DNA of 64,000 bases from Erinaceus europaeus (lineage: Eukaryota; Chordata; Mammalia; Eulipotyphla; Erinaceidae). Where the stretch lies: assembly GCF_950295315.1 (NCBI RefSeq), contig NC_080170.1, positions 92,364,054 to 92,428,053 on the forward strand, written 5' to 3'. Positions within the stretch are counted from its first letter, which is position 1. The number at the start of each line of letters is the position of its first letter. A program made the position numbers and the translations under genes. The notes beneath the pieces are model-generated. The model saw only the letters and a program-made list of their open reading frames with translations, made no database searches and was not told the DNA's origin. Positions 11,691 through 23,885 of this stretch are shown one piece after another.

Positions 11691-12608
11691 GCATGCGAGG
11701 GTGTACCCAGAAGGTCATCTGGAATTGATTTTTTACTTCCAATAATGTACTTTGAATGGAGGCTGTAAATTCAATAAAGAAACCCACAATCAATTTGGTG
11801 TTTAGATTTTGGTAGCCAAAAGCTGAGAGATGCAAACTCTAGGGAGGAAAAGATTGAAAACATTCAGGGCCTTTTGTTGTTATTTCTTTCAGTTTTGTAT
11901 GGATAAGTATTTTGATTCCTTCTACAAACAGAGTGAAAGGATCTTTTAAAACTAGAATCTTGCTATACAATTAATTCTCTCTATCTAGTTCAAATGAATC
12001 TTCACCATGTAAACACTTGCCCACAGATAACATAATTCCATCACCTCTTCACACACTACAATATGTCTTCTCATCTCTTGTTAAGAACTTCATTACACAA
12101 TTATGCAAAGATGCCTGCCTACACTCTTAAGCACAACTATTATAAGGGCAATCAAATAAAAGTGATCTTTTCTTTTCCAGAATAGTGTGTTAGCATGTTA
12201 GTCTGTATGAAATAGAGGTAATCTTTTCTTTCTAATCTGACACAGTGAAGAAGAATTTTTTGATGGAATATAATTTAATCTGTTTTAAGATGAGGAACCC
12301 AGACTCTAGTTTCTACTATGTCTATGAGAAAGAGATTTATCTGTAACCATATATCTAGCTTGTTGATAGGACAGGAAGTTTAAATTTGGTTATTTCTTGC
12401 ATTATCTGATTAGTCAAAAAAAAAATCCATAACTTGAATGCTCCTTCTGACTATGCTTAGAGGTAACAATGTTTAAAAGATTATAGCCAGTGTTTGTTGT
12501 AGCAGATAGTGTAGACATTAAAAGAGAAAATATATACATTTTTAATTGGGTTGGCCCAAAAATCTGCCTCAATTTCACCAGATGTTTTTCCTCAGTAACT
12601 GGCAAAAT
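11691..12608. other. Anonymous DNA, no gene seen
   Basis: No repeat family recognised. Short frames only. Confidence 0.5.
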
Positions 12609-12609
12609 T

Positions 12610-12825
12610 AAAAAAAAAAACATTTTTATTTATCTATTATTGGATAAAGACAGGGAGAAATTGAGAGGGAAGGCAGAGGTAAGGAGGGCGAGACAAAGAG
12701 AGAAATCTGCAGCCCTGCTTCACCAGTCGTGAAGCTTTCCCTTTGTAGGTGGGGACCAGAGACTTGAGCCTGGGCCCTTGTACACTGTGATGCGAGCACT
12801 TAACTAGATGTGCCACTGCCTGGCC
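12610..12825 (-). mobile_element. tRNA-derived SINE, family B, with TSD
   Basis: T-rich tail at left, 'ctgcagccctgcttcacc' and B-box region, head 'ccactgcctggccc' at right. Flanked by an imperfect duplication 'cagtaactRg-aaaatt' at 12593-12609 and 12826-12842. Confidence 0.88.
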
Positions 12826-12842
12826 CAGTAACTAGAAAATTG

Positions 12843-13803
12843 TAGCTCAAATTCTGGCACATTAACCAAAGTACTTTTGTAAAAAAGATCCAATTTAAGC
12901 TCGTTTAAATGGGTAGTTTAAACAGCTTCCACAAGAGATAACTTCTGAGAAACTAAGGGCAGAGATTATATGTATATATCTGTTCCATCCTTTAATCCAA
13001 GAGAAGAGACAAAGTTTGTCTGATTCTAATATATTTATATGTATGTGGTTAAAAATGATGCAGCCGAATGTAAAAACCAATGGACTTTAAGTTCAAGTAA
13101 TCAAGCTGTTATATTATGGTTTCTGTGTCTATGCAAGTTAGACAGAATATTGTCATAGAAAAGTTAACAGGTAGACCCAAAGGCTGCAGGACCCATTCTG
13201 GTCTTTCCAAAGACTAGAAATGAAATATTTTTTTCCATCAGTTGGTCAATTCATTATTTTTAGTAGAATTAACGCAGTGTTAAATTCCTTTAGATGAGAT
13301 ATTTGCCTTTACAAGAAATCATAAAACAAACTTGTAAACCCAGTATCAGAATATGAAATAGCTTGCTTTCTTTCTTTTCAAAATTATGTTTGGCCGCATA
13401 GATTGCTCTATAGCCAGTATCAGAAACATATAGAAGATCCTGTTTCATTAGGAAAAGCAATCACTTAAGAAGTTTCTAGGGAATTCTAATTGACAGTGAC
13501 AGAATACAGTACTTCTCCAATTAAACACTGAACAACATTTAATTCAAACTATCTTCTAGTTTTTATAACCAGCTCTCATTTTTAATGCTGCTCATAAAAG
13601 CACAGTGTTTTCGTCACTACAAAGCATCTAGGAAATTTGCATATATTCACCTTGGGATATTTGCAAAGAAGTTGTATATGATCTTACTTTTTATCACACT
13701 TATTTAATAATTTTGACAGTTCAGGTAACTTCTTCAGAAATATTGTTAGTTCATTTTGAGCCATTACTAGTAACATGTTTGAGTTCTAATATACAATCCT
13801 AAT
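12843..13803. other. Anonymous DNA, no gene seen
   Basis: AT-rich, non-repetitive by eye. Confidence 0.5.
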
Positions 13804-13816
13804 AACTGAAACTATT

Positions 13817-14100
13817 TTTTAAAAGTATTTATTTATTATTTATTCCCTTTTGTTGCCCTTGTTGTTTTATTGTTGTAGTTATCATTGATGTCTGCATTGT
13901 TGGATAGGACAGAGAGAAATGGAGAGAGCAGGGGAAGACAGAGAGGGAGAGAGAAAGATAGACACCTGCAGACCTGCTTCACCGCCTATGAAGCGAGTCC
14001 CCTGCAGGTGGGGAGCCGGAGGCTTGAACCAGGATCCTTATGCCGGTCCTTCAGCTTTGCACCACCTGTGCTTAACCTGCTGCTCTACAGCCCGACTCCC
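13817..14100 (-). mobile_element. tRNA-derived SINE, family A, with TSD
   Basis: Perfect 13-bp duplication 'aactgaaactatt' at 13804-13816 and 14101-14113. The element lies on the reverse strand, with the T-rich end at left and head 'cagcccgactccc' at right. Confidence 0.93.
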
Positions 14101-14272
14101 AACTGAAACTATTCTAAATTAACATATAAAAGTCAATAATTCAATGTGTAGGGGTGGCTTTTCTGTTAAAAAAAAGTTGTTTTATATTTCTTTTATTATA
14201 ATTTTACAGCTTTAGATTGTACTCTTTCTTTTTCCCTGTACTTGAAGAATGAAACAGAGATAAAATGAGTTA

Positions 14273-14475
14273 GACTGGGGAGATAGTATAATGGTTATGC
14301 AAACAGGCTTTCATGCCTATGGCACCAAGGATCTCAAGTTCAACCCCAAGCACCATTATAAATCAAAACTAAGTAGTGCTCTGGTCTCTCTCTTGCTTTC
14401 TATCTCTGTACATTTTGCTCTGTATTTCTCTCATTAAAACATATAAATAAAAATTTTAAAAGACATTTTAAAAAA
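14273..14475 (+). mobile_element. tRNA-derived SINE, family C
   Basis: Head 'gactggggagatagtataatg', 'aagttcaaccccaagcacca', 'aagtagtgctctggt', then 'ctctcattaaaacatataaataaa' region and A-rich tail. Confidence 0.85.
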
Positions 14476-15491
14476 AGAGACAGTACATCTAAATATTAGT
14501 AAAGCAGGTACATGTAGTAAGATATCCAAGTTTATATATGATAAGCAATGACTTTTAATGTATATTAAGTCAGATTGATGACTAGAAAACTAAAGTAAGG
14601 ATTTTCTTTTTCTTAATGACAGATGAGGAGGAAGTGATGAGTTATTTCCGGGTGGTTTGGACTTTAATTTGTTATGTTTTCATTTTTGTTTTTAAGAGAA
14701 CAAGAGAGAAAGGATTTTGCCACAGAATCTCGTATAAATTTCAGAACATATATTAAGGTTATGCGAAATATACATAGAGAGACTAAAGATGTTAGTTTAT
14801 TAAGGAAAAATGAGAAGAGTTGAATTTGACATATAATAAGGAAAAACAAATGAAAATTGATGTAAAAGACGCAAGAAATAACACATACTTTCGCAGAGTG
14901 AAAGAAGAATGTCAGATTCTGACTGGGAAAACAGTTGATAAAATGCCAATGTTTTTTAAAAATGTCTTAGTTCCAGACTTACTTGTTGAATGTTTATAAG
15001 AGAAAAGCATTATAATAAATACTGAGGGCTACAAAAAGGGATAAATGGGGAGACATCAATAAATGCCAGTAGTCTAAGAGGAAGCACAAGGCATTTATAA
15101 ATTTGGACTAAATATGTGAATGTGGAAGAACATAAAAAATACAAAGTGCTATAGAAATCTAGGAATACAACTTTAAAATGTACATTTTTTATGGAGAAAA
15201 TATTTAATATGAGACTTGAAGATGGGCAGATTCTGAGCATTTAGATGTGGAGCTGTGAGAGAATATTCTAAAATATACACACAAAGAGACAGAAAATCAT
15301 ATTTATCTATACATGGAAAAAACAGTCATTGTGTAATATAATGAGAAATAAATAGCTTAAGGAAGAGATTAACTTATTTTTGCTTTTATCATTTTTTTTC
15401 TGACAAGTATTGTGGGCTCAAAAAATAATGAATCCTGCCAAGATGAATAACAAGGTCAATGTGAGTGAAGGAGTTATTATAGAAAGATGTT
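14476..15491. other. Anonymous DNA, no gene seen
   Basis: AT-rich; no element recognised. Confidence 0.5.
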
Positions 15492-15712
15492 AGGGGGTCA
15501 GATGCTGGAGCACTTGGTTGAGCACACATGTTATATTGCACAAGGACCCAGGTACGAGCCACCAGTCCTCACTTGCAGGGGGACAGCTTTGCAAGTGGTG
15601 AAGCAGTGCTGCAGGTATCTCTCTGCCTCTCTTCGTCTGTACCCCCCTTCCCTCTTGATTTCTGACTGTCTCTGTCTAATAAGTAAAAAATATTTTAAAA
15701 AAAATTTTAAAG
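15492..15712 (+). mobile_element. tRNA-derived SINE, family B
   Basis: 'gcacttggttgagcacac', 'acaaggacccaggtacgagcc', 'gaagcagtgctgcaggtatc' and an A-rich tail. Confidence 0.85.
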
Positions 15713-16355
15713 AGCGATTTTAGGAATAGTTTTACTTATTGTAAAAGTAAGTAACAGGAACTGTGAGCAAAAGGAATTATGGGACATGAACATCATTAGC
15801 ATAGAGGTGACATTAATCAGGCTGATGTCAGGAGCATATGACAGACATACACAAATTTACAAGGGATTGTGGGTACATGAACTTTCTTAAACAAATGTCT
15901 GGTGGAAGTTGCTCTCTCTTTTTCTGTTTGTCCTACGCCTGGTCATCTCTTCTCTCCAGACCCAATGATGCTGTGTTTCTTGGGACATGCACATATTATA
16001 GCTGAACTCTGGTGAATTAAATTTAGAGATTCATGGCTCCATCACGTCTAGCTAACTTTTCCCTCCTATTTTCCAGTTGTTGTTTTATGTACCTAAATAA
16101 ACCGTTTTTGTTTAAACCCACAGCAAAAGTCCAAAAGGTTTTTAAAAAATTTTTTACTATAGAAAGAATGAAAACATACATTAATATTTTTATTATGATA
16201 CTATTTACTTAAAATAATACTACAATGTTAATTGTTTATGTGAACTGCTGAGGAATGTATATTTATAAAACAAATCAGTTAAAATATTCTTTTTGTGAAG
16301 ATGATAGCAATTATTCCACCTGTGGGGGGGGGAAGTGGGGTATTCGTTTTTTTCA
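15713..16355. other. Anonymous DNA, no gene seen
   Basis: Start of the longest repeat-poor interval (15.7-18.8 kb). A G9 run occurs at 16323-16332. Confidence 0.5.
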
Positions 16356-16568
16356 CTTCTTTGTCATGAGGGAAAGGATAAAAGATGAAATGGAATATAC
16401 TGTTTTACCAATTTTTCTGGACTACTTAGGTGTAAAAATACATTATAGGTACACTTCTGTTCAGAAGATCACATAAATAAATCTTATGGGAATCAATATA
16501 AGCTTTTTAAGATGAGCTGTTATTAAAATAGAAATTTTTATTGGTCCTCAAAGAGAAAAAAATAATGC
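16356..16568 (+). repeat. Left arm of ~210-bp inverted repeat
   Basis: Pairs with the reverse complement of 17174-17379 at roughly 80-85% identity with small indels. Landmarks in both arms: 'gtcatgagggaaa', 'cagaaga-cacataaataaat', 'tgttattaaaata', 'attgg-cct'. The repeat resembles none of the SINE or L1 families in the window. Confidence 0.85.
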
Positions 16569-17173
16569 TCCTTGGTGTTGCATTAAGTACTCAAGTCATT
16601 AGACCTTAGTATCTTAAAGATAGGGCACTTTTCTTCATTTACTCTTCTTAGCTTTCCAAATCCATAGTGATTTCTAGTGTTTTTACTCTGTCTTCCTTAT
16701 TTCCATAATAAGAAGATGCTAAACTAAGATTAAGGAGACCTAGGGGTTATAACTTTACCTTTGCCGTATAATCACAAGAGTTAAATGAGATAAGTATAAG
16801 GAACTGAGATTACACTCTCCTTTGAAATTTAGATGAAATTCATGGAGCTTACTAACCTGCAATTTTATGATTTTTGTGAATTTCTAGAGACTTAGTTCTT
16901 CATAACTATAGCTGTCTCTGATGTGAGGACTCTCTTCTACCTTCTCTTTAATCCAAAGTTTAATATAGTTTAATACAGATCTTTTAGATTCAAGTAAGGA
17001 CCATAATGTCTTCCTAGATTTCTCTAGATCCACATAATCAATTAATTCATGTGTATAGGAAGTTGAGTTAAAAGTGTTGGTCAGGGAGAAAGTTTACAGT
17101 ATAATAATATATAATAAATGGTAGTCTTCTGAGTTTTTAAGCTTATCATGAATCCCCATTCATTCATCTGTTC
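16569..17173. other. Spacer of the ~210-bp inverted repeat
   Basis: About 605 bp of anonymous sequence between the two arms; no coding frame or repeat recognised. Confidence 0.6.
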
Positions 17174-17379
17174 AGCATTTTTTTTTGGAGGGCCAATTAG
17201 AATATTTTAATAACAACACTTTTTACTAAGATTATATTGATCTCATGGGATTTATTTATGTGGTCTTCTGACCAGAAATGCACCTACTATGGATCTTTGC
17301 ACATAAGTATTCCAAAAAAAAATTGGCAGAACAATATATTCCATTCCATCTTTTTATCTTTTCCCTCATGACAGAGAAG
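17174..17379 (-). repeat. Right arm of ~210-bp inverted repeat
   Basis: Reverse-complement partner of 16356-16568. The outer ends (CTTCTYTGTCATGAGGG in each arm) show no flanking duplication, so a terminal-inverted-repeat transposon is not established. Confidence 0.85.
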
Positions 17380-18174
17380 CTGTAGATTGGCCACCAAGAA
17401 TAGGAGAGGATATGGGAGGAGCTCTGTTATAAAGAAGCTTGCAGTTGCTTCAGAGAGGCAGAGGTTATAGATCTGATCTACTCCAACTTTTTTCTGAAAC
17501 TCAACAGATAAAATTTCACATGTGAAAAGACATGTGAAGACAGACTTAATAAGTAACAACTTATCAGCTGGAACGATGGATATTACAAAATTTTAGCATT
17601 CCTTTTGATTGTCTGAAGTGAAAATTATCTTTTTTAGAATGTAATGAGAGTTTCAGAAGGGAGTGAAAGTAGAAGAAAGCTACAAATTAAACATAGGTCA
17701 CTGACTAGGAATTTGTATAGGCCAGTTGATCACTTGTAGAGTAGAGGCAAAAAACATCAGAGAAAAGGGGTGGGGATAAAAATTTCGACCCATGTGGTAG
17801 ATTTAAAGTTGAGCAGTGCAAAGGCCAAAAAAAAGGTGGAGTAAAAAAAACAAGAAAATCCATAGAGCTTTACATATTTTAAAATTTTGTACTGTATAGT
17901 TCTAATCAAACAGCTGTTGAATGTCACTTCTCCACAGAGCTTCTGTTTTTTCTCCAATAGATGTACTATTCCATGAGATGACCAAAGAAACACCCTAGAA
18001 ATGCATTATCTGGACTTAACTCTAAATGTTTTCTTTTAAAGGTCTTTATTTTGTAATTACTATAGAAGGGAGCAGTGGGAAGAGTGCTTTCTACTGCAAC
18101 TACTAAGGGATACTTTATTGGTAGATAACTTAAGAGCAGTAATAAAATTGACTAAAAGTCAACATGCTGCTGAT
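17380..18174. other. Anonymous DNA, no gene seen
   Basis: No element recognised. Confidence 0.5.
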
Positions 18175-18274
18175 AATATCATGCATTTATAAATCTAATT
18201 GATGTCCATCATCTCTGTTGAGACCAATATCATACACTTATAAATCTAATTGATGTTCATCATCTCTGTTGAGA
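18175..18274 (+). repeat. Two-copy 51-bp tandem duplication
   Basis: Copy 1 at 18175-18223 and copy 2 at 18226-18274 share 'ataaatctaattgatgt' and 'catcatctctgttgaga', with about four differences. Confidence 0.92.
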
Positions 18275-18809
18275 TGAAATTTTCCACCATTCCTAATTTC
18301 AGTGTATTGTCACTCAGCTGGGAAGGGTTTTTAATCCACTTTGCTCTCTACAAGGATAAGTCCTAGCTATGGAACACTATCTTCATAAAGTCGGATGATC
18401 ATTGTCAGAGGACGGCAAGGCAGTTTACTCGTTAGTTTAGCAGCATTTCTTAAAGGCATCATTTCTGTTATGTACTTCATTTGTTCATTTGTCTTTTTAA
18501 GATTAACAGTAAGTGTTTGCTCATACCCCACTCCAAACTATGCCATATCTGTCTTTCTGAATCCTGTCCATTCTCATACTCAGATTTTAAATTAAGCTGA
18601 TATAATCAGCGTAAATAAATTTATAGTACTCTCAAAAGTAAGCTACATATCAATAGTTCTCCTCTTTCTCTTTCTCATCCACTCCTCCTACTCTTCTTCC
18701 TTTATTTTATTTCATTGCCAGAAAATGAACACTGTGTCTTGCACATGTGCAGTACCAATGCAGGAGTCACCCAGTACAATGTGGGAATCACCCAGGCCAG
18801 GATTTTCTT
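18275..18809. other. Anonymous DNA, no gene seen
   Basis: No element or convincing exon recognised. Confidence 0.5.
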
Positions 18810-19093
18810 TATTTGTTTTTATATTTATTTATTTTTTTTTGTTGCCCTTGTTGTTTTTATTGTAGTTATTATTGTTGTAGATGTCATCGTTGTTGGATAG
18901 GGCAGAGAGAAATGGAGAGTGGAGGGGAAGACAGAGAGGGGGAGAGAAAGATAGACACCTGCAGACCTGCTTCACCACCTGTGAAGCGACTCCCTTGCAG
19001 GTGGGGAGCCGTGGGCTCCAACTGGGTTCCTTAAGCCGGTCCTTGTGCTTTGCGCCACGTGCGCTTAACCCTCTGTGCTACCGCCTGACTCCA
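18810..19093 (-). mobile_element. tRNA-derived SINE, family A
   Basis: Reverse copy with T-rich end, 'ggacagagagaaatgg'-type region, 'gcagacctgcttcacc' and head 'taccgcctgactcc'. Confidence 0.88.
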
Positions 19094-19094
19094 A

Positions 19095-19245
19095 TTTTTT
19101 TTTTTTAATCTTTAGAAAGAAGAAAAACATGAGAAAGAGCAGGATCTACCTCGCCACCACTGAGCCAATCATGGAGTTCTCCAATGCTGTTCATGGTTCA
19201 CTTATGTCATGCCAGGGCTCAAACCTAGGACTTTGCACTTAATAA
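19095..19245 (-). mobile_element. SINE-like repeat, family G
   Basis: T-tract at left; reading in reverse it shows 'ggtttgagccctggcatgac', a B-box-like sequence. Only one clear copy in the window, so classification is weak. Confidence 0.4.
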
Positions 19246-19440
19246 TGTATAGTCTTTACTGAGTAAAGAATCCCATCTTTGCTTTCTCTTTAAAAAAATT
19301 ATCAATAATAATAAAGTGAAATTTGTACATTTTTCATATAAGGGGATCCTCTGAGTATCTTTCAAATCATTTTCACCATTGTTTGTGTATTGGGAAATTT
19401 GCCTTTGTCACAATATAGTTTAGGAGTCTTTTTTTTAATA

Positions 19441-19641
19441 TCTGCAAATTTATTTTATTTTATTTATTTATTGTTGGATAGAGACAGAGAAAACTTGAGA
19501 GGGAAAGATGCAAAGAGATACCTGCAGCTCTACTCCACCTCTTGTGAAGCTTTCCTCCTGCAAGTGGGGACCAGTGACTTGAACCCAGGTCCTTGGCACT
19601 GTAGTGTGTGTGCTTAACCAGGTGCCCCACCCGCGGGCCCC
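19441..19641 (-). mobile_element. tRNA-derived SINE, family B
   Basis: Reverse copy: 'ttattgttggatagagacag', 'acctgcagctctac', 'cttgaacccaggtccttgg', head at 'ggtgccccacccgcgggcc'. Confidence 0.85.
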
Positions 19642-20094
19642 AGGATTATTTATTTGTTACAGACACATTTAGTATGATATTTTGGTGGTACTCTCCATTC
19701 CAGGTTTACCTCTCCTCTAACTTTATCAGTCTCAGTTTTGTACTTTAACCTTTCAACCAAGGAAACTTTAGCGTCTTAAAGAATTCTAGCTGTTCTACAA
19801 TTTACTAACTGATGAATGCCAGTAAGAAACGAGTATATAGACAGGCATCTCTTTCTTTTGAGATTCGAACAGTCTCCATTTTCTGCCAATTTTTGCTTAT
19901 TCTTTTGTGGTTTATATTGTAATATCAAATATAATTTTCATAAACTTTATAACTGCTAATAGAAAGATTAGTTCAAAAATACTAACCCACTATTACCTGG
20001 AACTTACTGCTACTTTAGTCCAAGATGTTTTGGTTGTTCTTTGTATAATTGTGGAATTAAATGGAAATTTAAAAAATGTTATCTAAAAACAGAG
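19642..20094. other. Anonymous DNA, no gene seen
   Basis: No element recognised. Confidence 0.5.
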
Positions 20095-20420
20095 TGCTAT
20101 AAACTGAATTGTGTCCAAAATTCATTATGTTGAATCCCTCCCACCCTGCCTCCTGCAGTATATTGTATAAGAGGTAAGGCTGATAAGGAGAGAATTAGAT
20201 TAAGTAGCATCCTGGTTAATAAGATTAGTTTCCCTCTAAAATAAGATCTCTCTCTCTCTGTCTCTCTCTGTCTCTCTCTCTCCCCACTCCCTCTTCCTCC
20301 CCTTCTCCCTCTCCTTCTCCCTCTCCCTCTCTCTCTTACTAATTGATAATCCCTTTCCAATCAGGTGAGGACATTGAGAAACCATTTACAAATCAGGATA
20401 GGATGTTTTGCAAGATCAAG
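20095..20420 (+). mobile_element. Possible old MaLR-type LTR fragment
   Basis: The opening 'ataaactgaattgtgtcc' followed by 'attcattatgttgaatccc' resembles the 5' end of ancient mammalian MaLR-type LTRs, and 'aggtgaggacattgagaa' resembles an internal block. It is interrupted by a pyrimidine tract at 20249-20337. Family assigned from memory only. Confidence 0.4.
20249..20337 (+). repeat. TC/CCT-rich low-complexity tract
   Basis: TCTC/TGTC units, then CCCT/CTTCCT units. The reverse-strand R/E/G-rich frame here is a composition artefact. Confidence 0.95.
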
Positions 20421-21489
20421 CCAATTCATGACTTAATATTACGTAATTTAGCATAATTCTTTATTGTCTATATTAGTTAGCTCTTCTCTATAAAAGATTA
20501 CTCCAAAACATAGAAACATAAAGGAAAAATTCTCACAGATTATCTTGTCAGGAATGCAAGCATAATTCAGTTATTTGCCTTCTAGTCTGGGTTCCTCAAG
20601 AGCCTGAAGTTAATTTTGTTGCTGGTGGATACCTGGTCTCACTTGAAATCTCAACTGGGGGAGAGTCTACTATTAATAACAGTCACAGTGACTCATATTA
20701 CTGGCTTGAGAGTCTCATTTCTTCTCCAGCTATTGACAAGGTCATCTTTCAGCTCCTAAACATGTGGACCTTTCTATCCCCATTATCACTAAGTGTTACC
20801 AAACTTTGCTCAGAGAAGGAGGGGAGACAAAGTGACTCAAGTTAGAATCAGTCTTTTAAAATCTAACCTTGGTAATGACGTTAGATCATATAAGCTACAT
20901 TATCTTCACAAGAAGTCAATAAAAGCATTCTAAAAGGTGGGGCTTGGGTAATGGTATAAATATTGTAGACAATGTTAACTGCAAGCTATCTACAATATTT
21001 CTCTCATAGGCAAGAACTGAAACTAGATTACTCACCCTCTTGGAATCACTAAAAAATTAAATTTAAAAAGTAATTGAATTTTTCTTGTTTCTGTCTCTGC
21101 TGTGCCCCAAGGGATAGAAAGATATATATGACTGACTACTTAGAGTTCATGTTCTGGTTCAAGAAGTAGGGTTATATCTGATGACTGCTATCAAAATTGG
21201 AAAACTTTGAAGAAGCAGTGAGATTAGGAGAACTTTATAGGATTAAAGAATGCTGTCTTCTCATAGGAGATTAAGTTTGGGCTGTGTGATGAAGGAAAGG
21301 GACCAATCCTCTAAACACTGGAGAGGTTACCTTACAGCCTATGGGGACTATAGGCATGCTGAATGACAAAGCAAAGCTTTGGGTATGTGATGTCCTGGTG
21401 ATAAGAAATGGGGTGCTTTGGGTGAGTCTAGTGCCTTAGCCATTGTGACACCTCCCAGACTACATAGGACTCATAGGACCACATAGGGC
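20421..21489. other. Anonymous DNA, no gene seen
   Basis: Contains one copy (21020-21045) of a 26-bp exact repeat that recurs at 23055-23080. No gene recognised. Confidence 0.5.
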
Positions 21490-22372
21490 CCCGTAGGACC
21501 CTGCCCTCAATGTGGATCAATGTGGAATGTTCCATCCTCCCAAGAGAGGCTGGATAAGATACTCTACCACCTGAGGAAGATGGGTCCTGAAGTTGGGACA
21601 GTTTGGAAAGTTCCTTCTCATGACCACAGAATGCAAACTCATACCTACAGGAATGTAGAGGTTACATGGGTTCCTAAACTGAATATAGAGTTTACAGTCA
21701 ACAATATTTATACACCTTTCCCATATTTGGGAGCTACTCTCTTCCTTGATCCAGCTTTCTAGACCATTTTCCAGCTATGACATCATCTCCCCAGAAAATA
21801 ACTTGGATCCATCTGCATATCAGGTGACAGACTCAGGAAGAAACTAGTATAGTCATGGGCCTTTTGGAACATAACTAAAATAGGCCTACCAGCCATCTTC
21901 AAAACGGAGACCCCAAATCTTCATCTGCAATATTCCAGCCTTTAGGTTCATGATTAGTCAACAATTTTTTTGGCTTTATATGTTAACTCTTTTTCAGCTA
22001 CCAGGTTCCAGATGCTAGCATGATGTCAACTGGACTTCCCTGTGCAGATGACCCCACCAATATGTCCTGGAGCCCCACTTCCTCAGAACCCTGATTAACT
22101 AGGGAAAGAGAGAGACAGGATAGGACTATGGATCGACCTGTCAATGCCCACATTTAGCAGGAAAGCAATTACAGAAGACAGACCTTCTACCTTCTGCATG
22201 TCATAATGACCCTGGGTCCATACTCCCAGAGGGTTAAAAAATAGGAAAGCTACCAGGGGAGGGGATTGGATACAGAGTTCTGGTGGTGAGAATTGTGTGG
22301 AGTTGTACCCCTCTTATCTGATGGTTTTGTCAGTGTTTTCTTTTTATAAATAAAAATTAAAAGAAAAAAAGA
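21490..22372 (+). mobile_element. L1 3'UTR, long form, with A-tail
   Basis: Sense copy: the extra block (about 21490-21930: 'gaatgttccatcctccc', 'tgacatcatctccccag', 'ggatccatctgcatatcag'), then the common terminal block from 'catgattagtcaaca' (~21950), ending in 'aaataaaaattaaaag' near 22372. The terminal block matches short-form L1 3'UTRs; ORF2 is absent. Confidence 0.8.
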
Positions 22373-23514
22373 AATGGGGTAAGATAGTGAACTAATAAAG
22401 GGCAGGTTACACCAGACTAATGCTGTTGGACTTCACTCAGTAAAAGGAATGAAATCTCTGAAAGATATAACTAAATATGCACAGTTTAAGGAACACTGAC
22501 CCAAGCTCAGTACTTTACTAAACAAAACAAAACAAAAACAAGGAGGAAGAGGTGGAAAAATAGAAGGGAGTAAAATAATACATCTTTTCTCAAATTACAC
22601 AATCTCTAAAACCCCCATGTCAGAATAACTAGGTTATAATGAGGTTGAAAGCTCTCTGAGAATTCCTTTACCCCATACAAATCATGCATTGTGATGACAA
22701 TGTACTACAGCTCCATAGCATGTAATTTCTTAGAAGCACCACCTTTTGTTAACATAACTGGAAGGATATTGTCAAGTTCAGTTCTTGAGAAGAATGGAAA
22801 TTAACAGTGGTGTTCCAGCATTATGTGAAGCAGGATATAGCCCAACCCATAGTTCTTTTATTAAGATGGTATAAGCAGTGATTCTCTGAACACTCTAGTT
22901 AATTCCCCCATTGCCTTTCAGATAGGCAAAACCCCCATTCCATTCATTTGCTAAAGCCTTCTTTGAAACTCATGTCTCACTTTTGCCCAAAGATCTATAG
23001 ACTTTCTATATAGAAGTAAAAAGAAGCAGTGAGGCGTTTATTTGGTGATACTTAAAACTAGATTACTCACCCTCTTGGAACGTCTGGGTGGTGTTGGGAG
23101 CTCAATCATGTGCCACAGGTCAGTCTTGTGAAAATCTGGCAGCCAAGAAAGATTCCACTGATGCCCATAATTTCTGCTTTACTAACCTTTTCAGTGATTT
23201 ACTGTCAGAATTCTCAGGGCTAAGGAATTTAATAACATTTAGTAAACTGTTAAACCTACACTGAAGGGTAATGACACTAGTCTTATAGTATTTGATGATC
23301 TCTTGCTAGACTGAATATACTAGTACTTCTGAAAAAGTCGAGAAACACTGATAAATAAATACTATTAATAAAATATTTGATCAAACTATAAAAGTGAGAT
23401 CTAGTTTACCCATATATGTAGATATATAGATATGAAATATCTCCAGTCTTCTTCTTTCCAACTTTCTTCCTCTTTTCCTTCCTTTTTCTCTTTCTTTCTT
23501 TCCTTTTTTTTTTC
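22373..23514. other. Anonymous DNA, no gene seen
   Basis: Contains an AAAAC-rich run (~22520-22540) and the second copy of the 26-bp repeat (23055-23080). A TTTCT-rich tract begins at 23455. Confidence 0.5.
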
Positions 23515-23645
23515 TTGTTTGATTTCTTACTTTCAACCAGAATACTGCTCAGCTCTGATAATGTCAAGGATTAAACCTCAGAGTCTGGTGTCTTGGCTTT
23601 TAGGACTCTTACATAAATTACTATACTATCTCCCTAATCTTCCTA
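23515..23645 (-). mobile_element. tRNA-derived SINE, family C
   Basis: Reverse copy: 'actgctcagctctgat' at left, 'ggattaaacctcagagtctgg', head 'actatctccctaatc' at right. Confidence 0.75.
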
Positions 23646-23689
23646 TCAATTTATTTTCTTCATGAATTATTTTTTATGAATTTATAAAA

Positions 23690-23885
23690 TAATTTTAAAC
23701 TTATTAATATGAGAGAAAGAGGGAGAGAAGACACACACACACACACACACACATAGACACATACACACACAGAGATGACAGTATCAGAGTAACACTGGTA
23801 CAGGAACTTAAGATGATTGCCAGTCCTTATCCTTATAAGTCTTATTCTCTAGCCATTGTGGCATATGCCGTCTCACTTTTCACAG
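23690..23885 (-). mobile_element. Probable family E SINE with (CA)n
   Basis: Reverse copy with a GAGAGAAAGAGGGAGAGA purine part, an embedded CA run (23731-23752), and a head-like right end 'ctctagccattgtggc'. Diverged. Confidence 0.5.

Noticed and set aside
16356..17379. Inverted repeat as a proven DNA transposon
   Set aside because: No flanking target duplication and no transposase-like frame in the spacer; kept only as an unexplained inverted repeat.
20097..20360. Reverse frame rich in R, E and G
   Set aside because: Translation of the TC/CCT tract; composition artefact.
21020..23080. 26-bp repeat as the target-site duplication of a 2-kb insertion
   Set aside because: There is no A-tail before the right copy and no element start after the left copy; the L1 piece between them ends at 22372.
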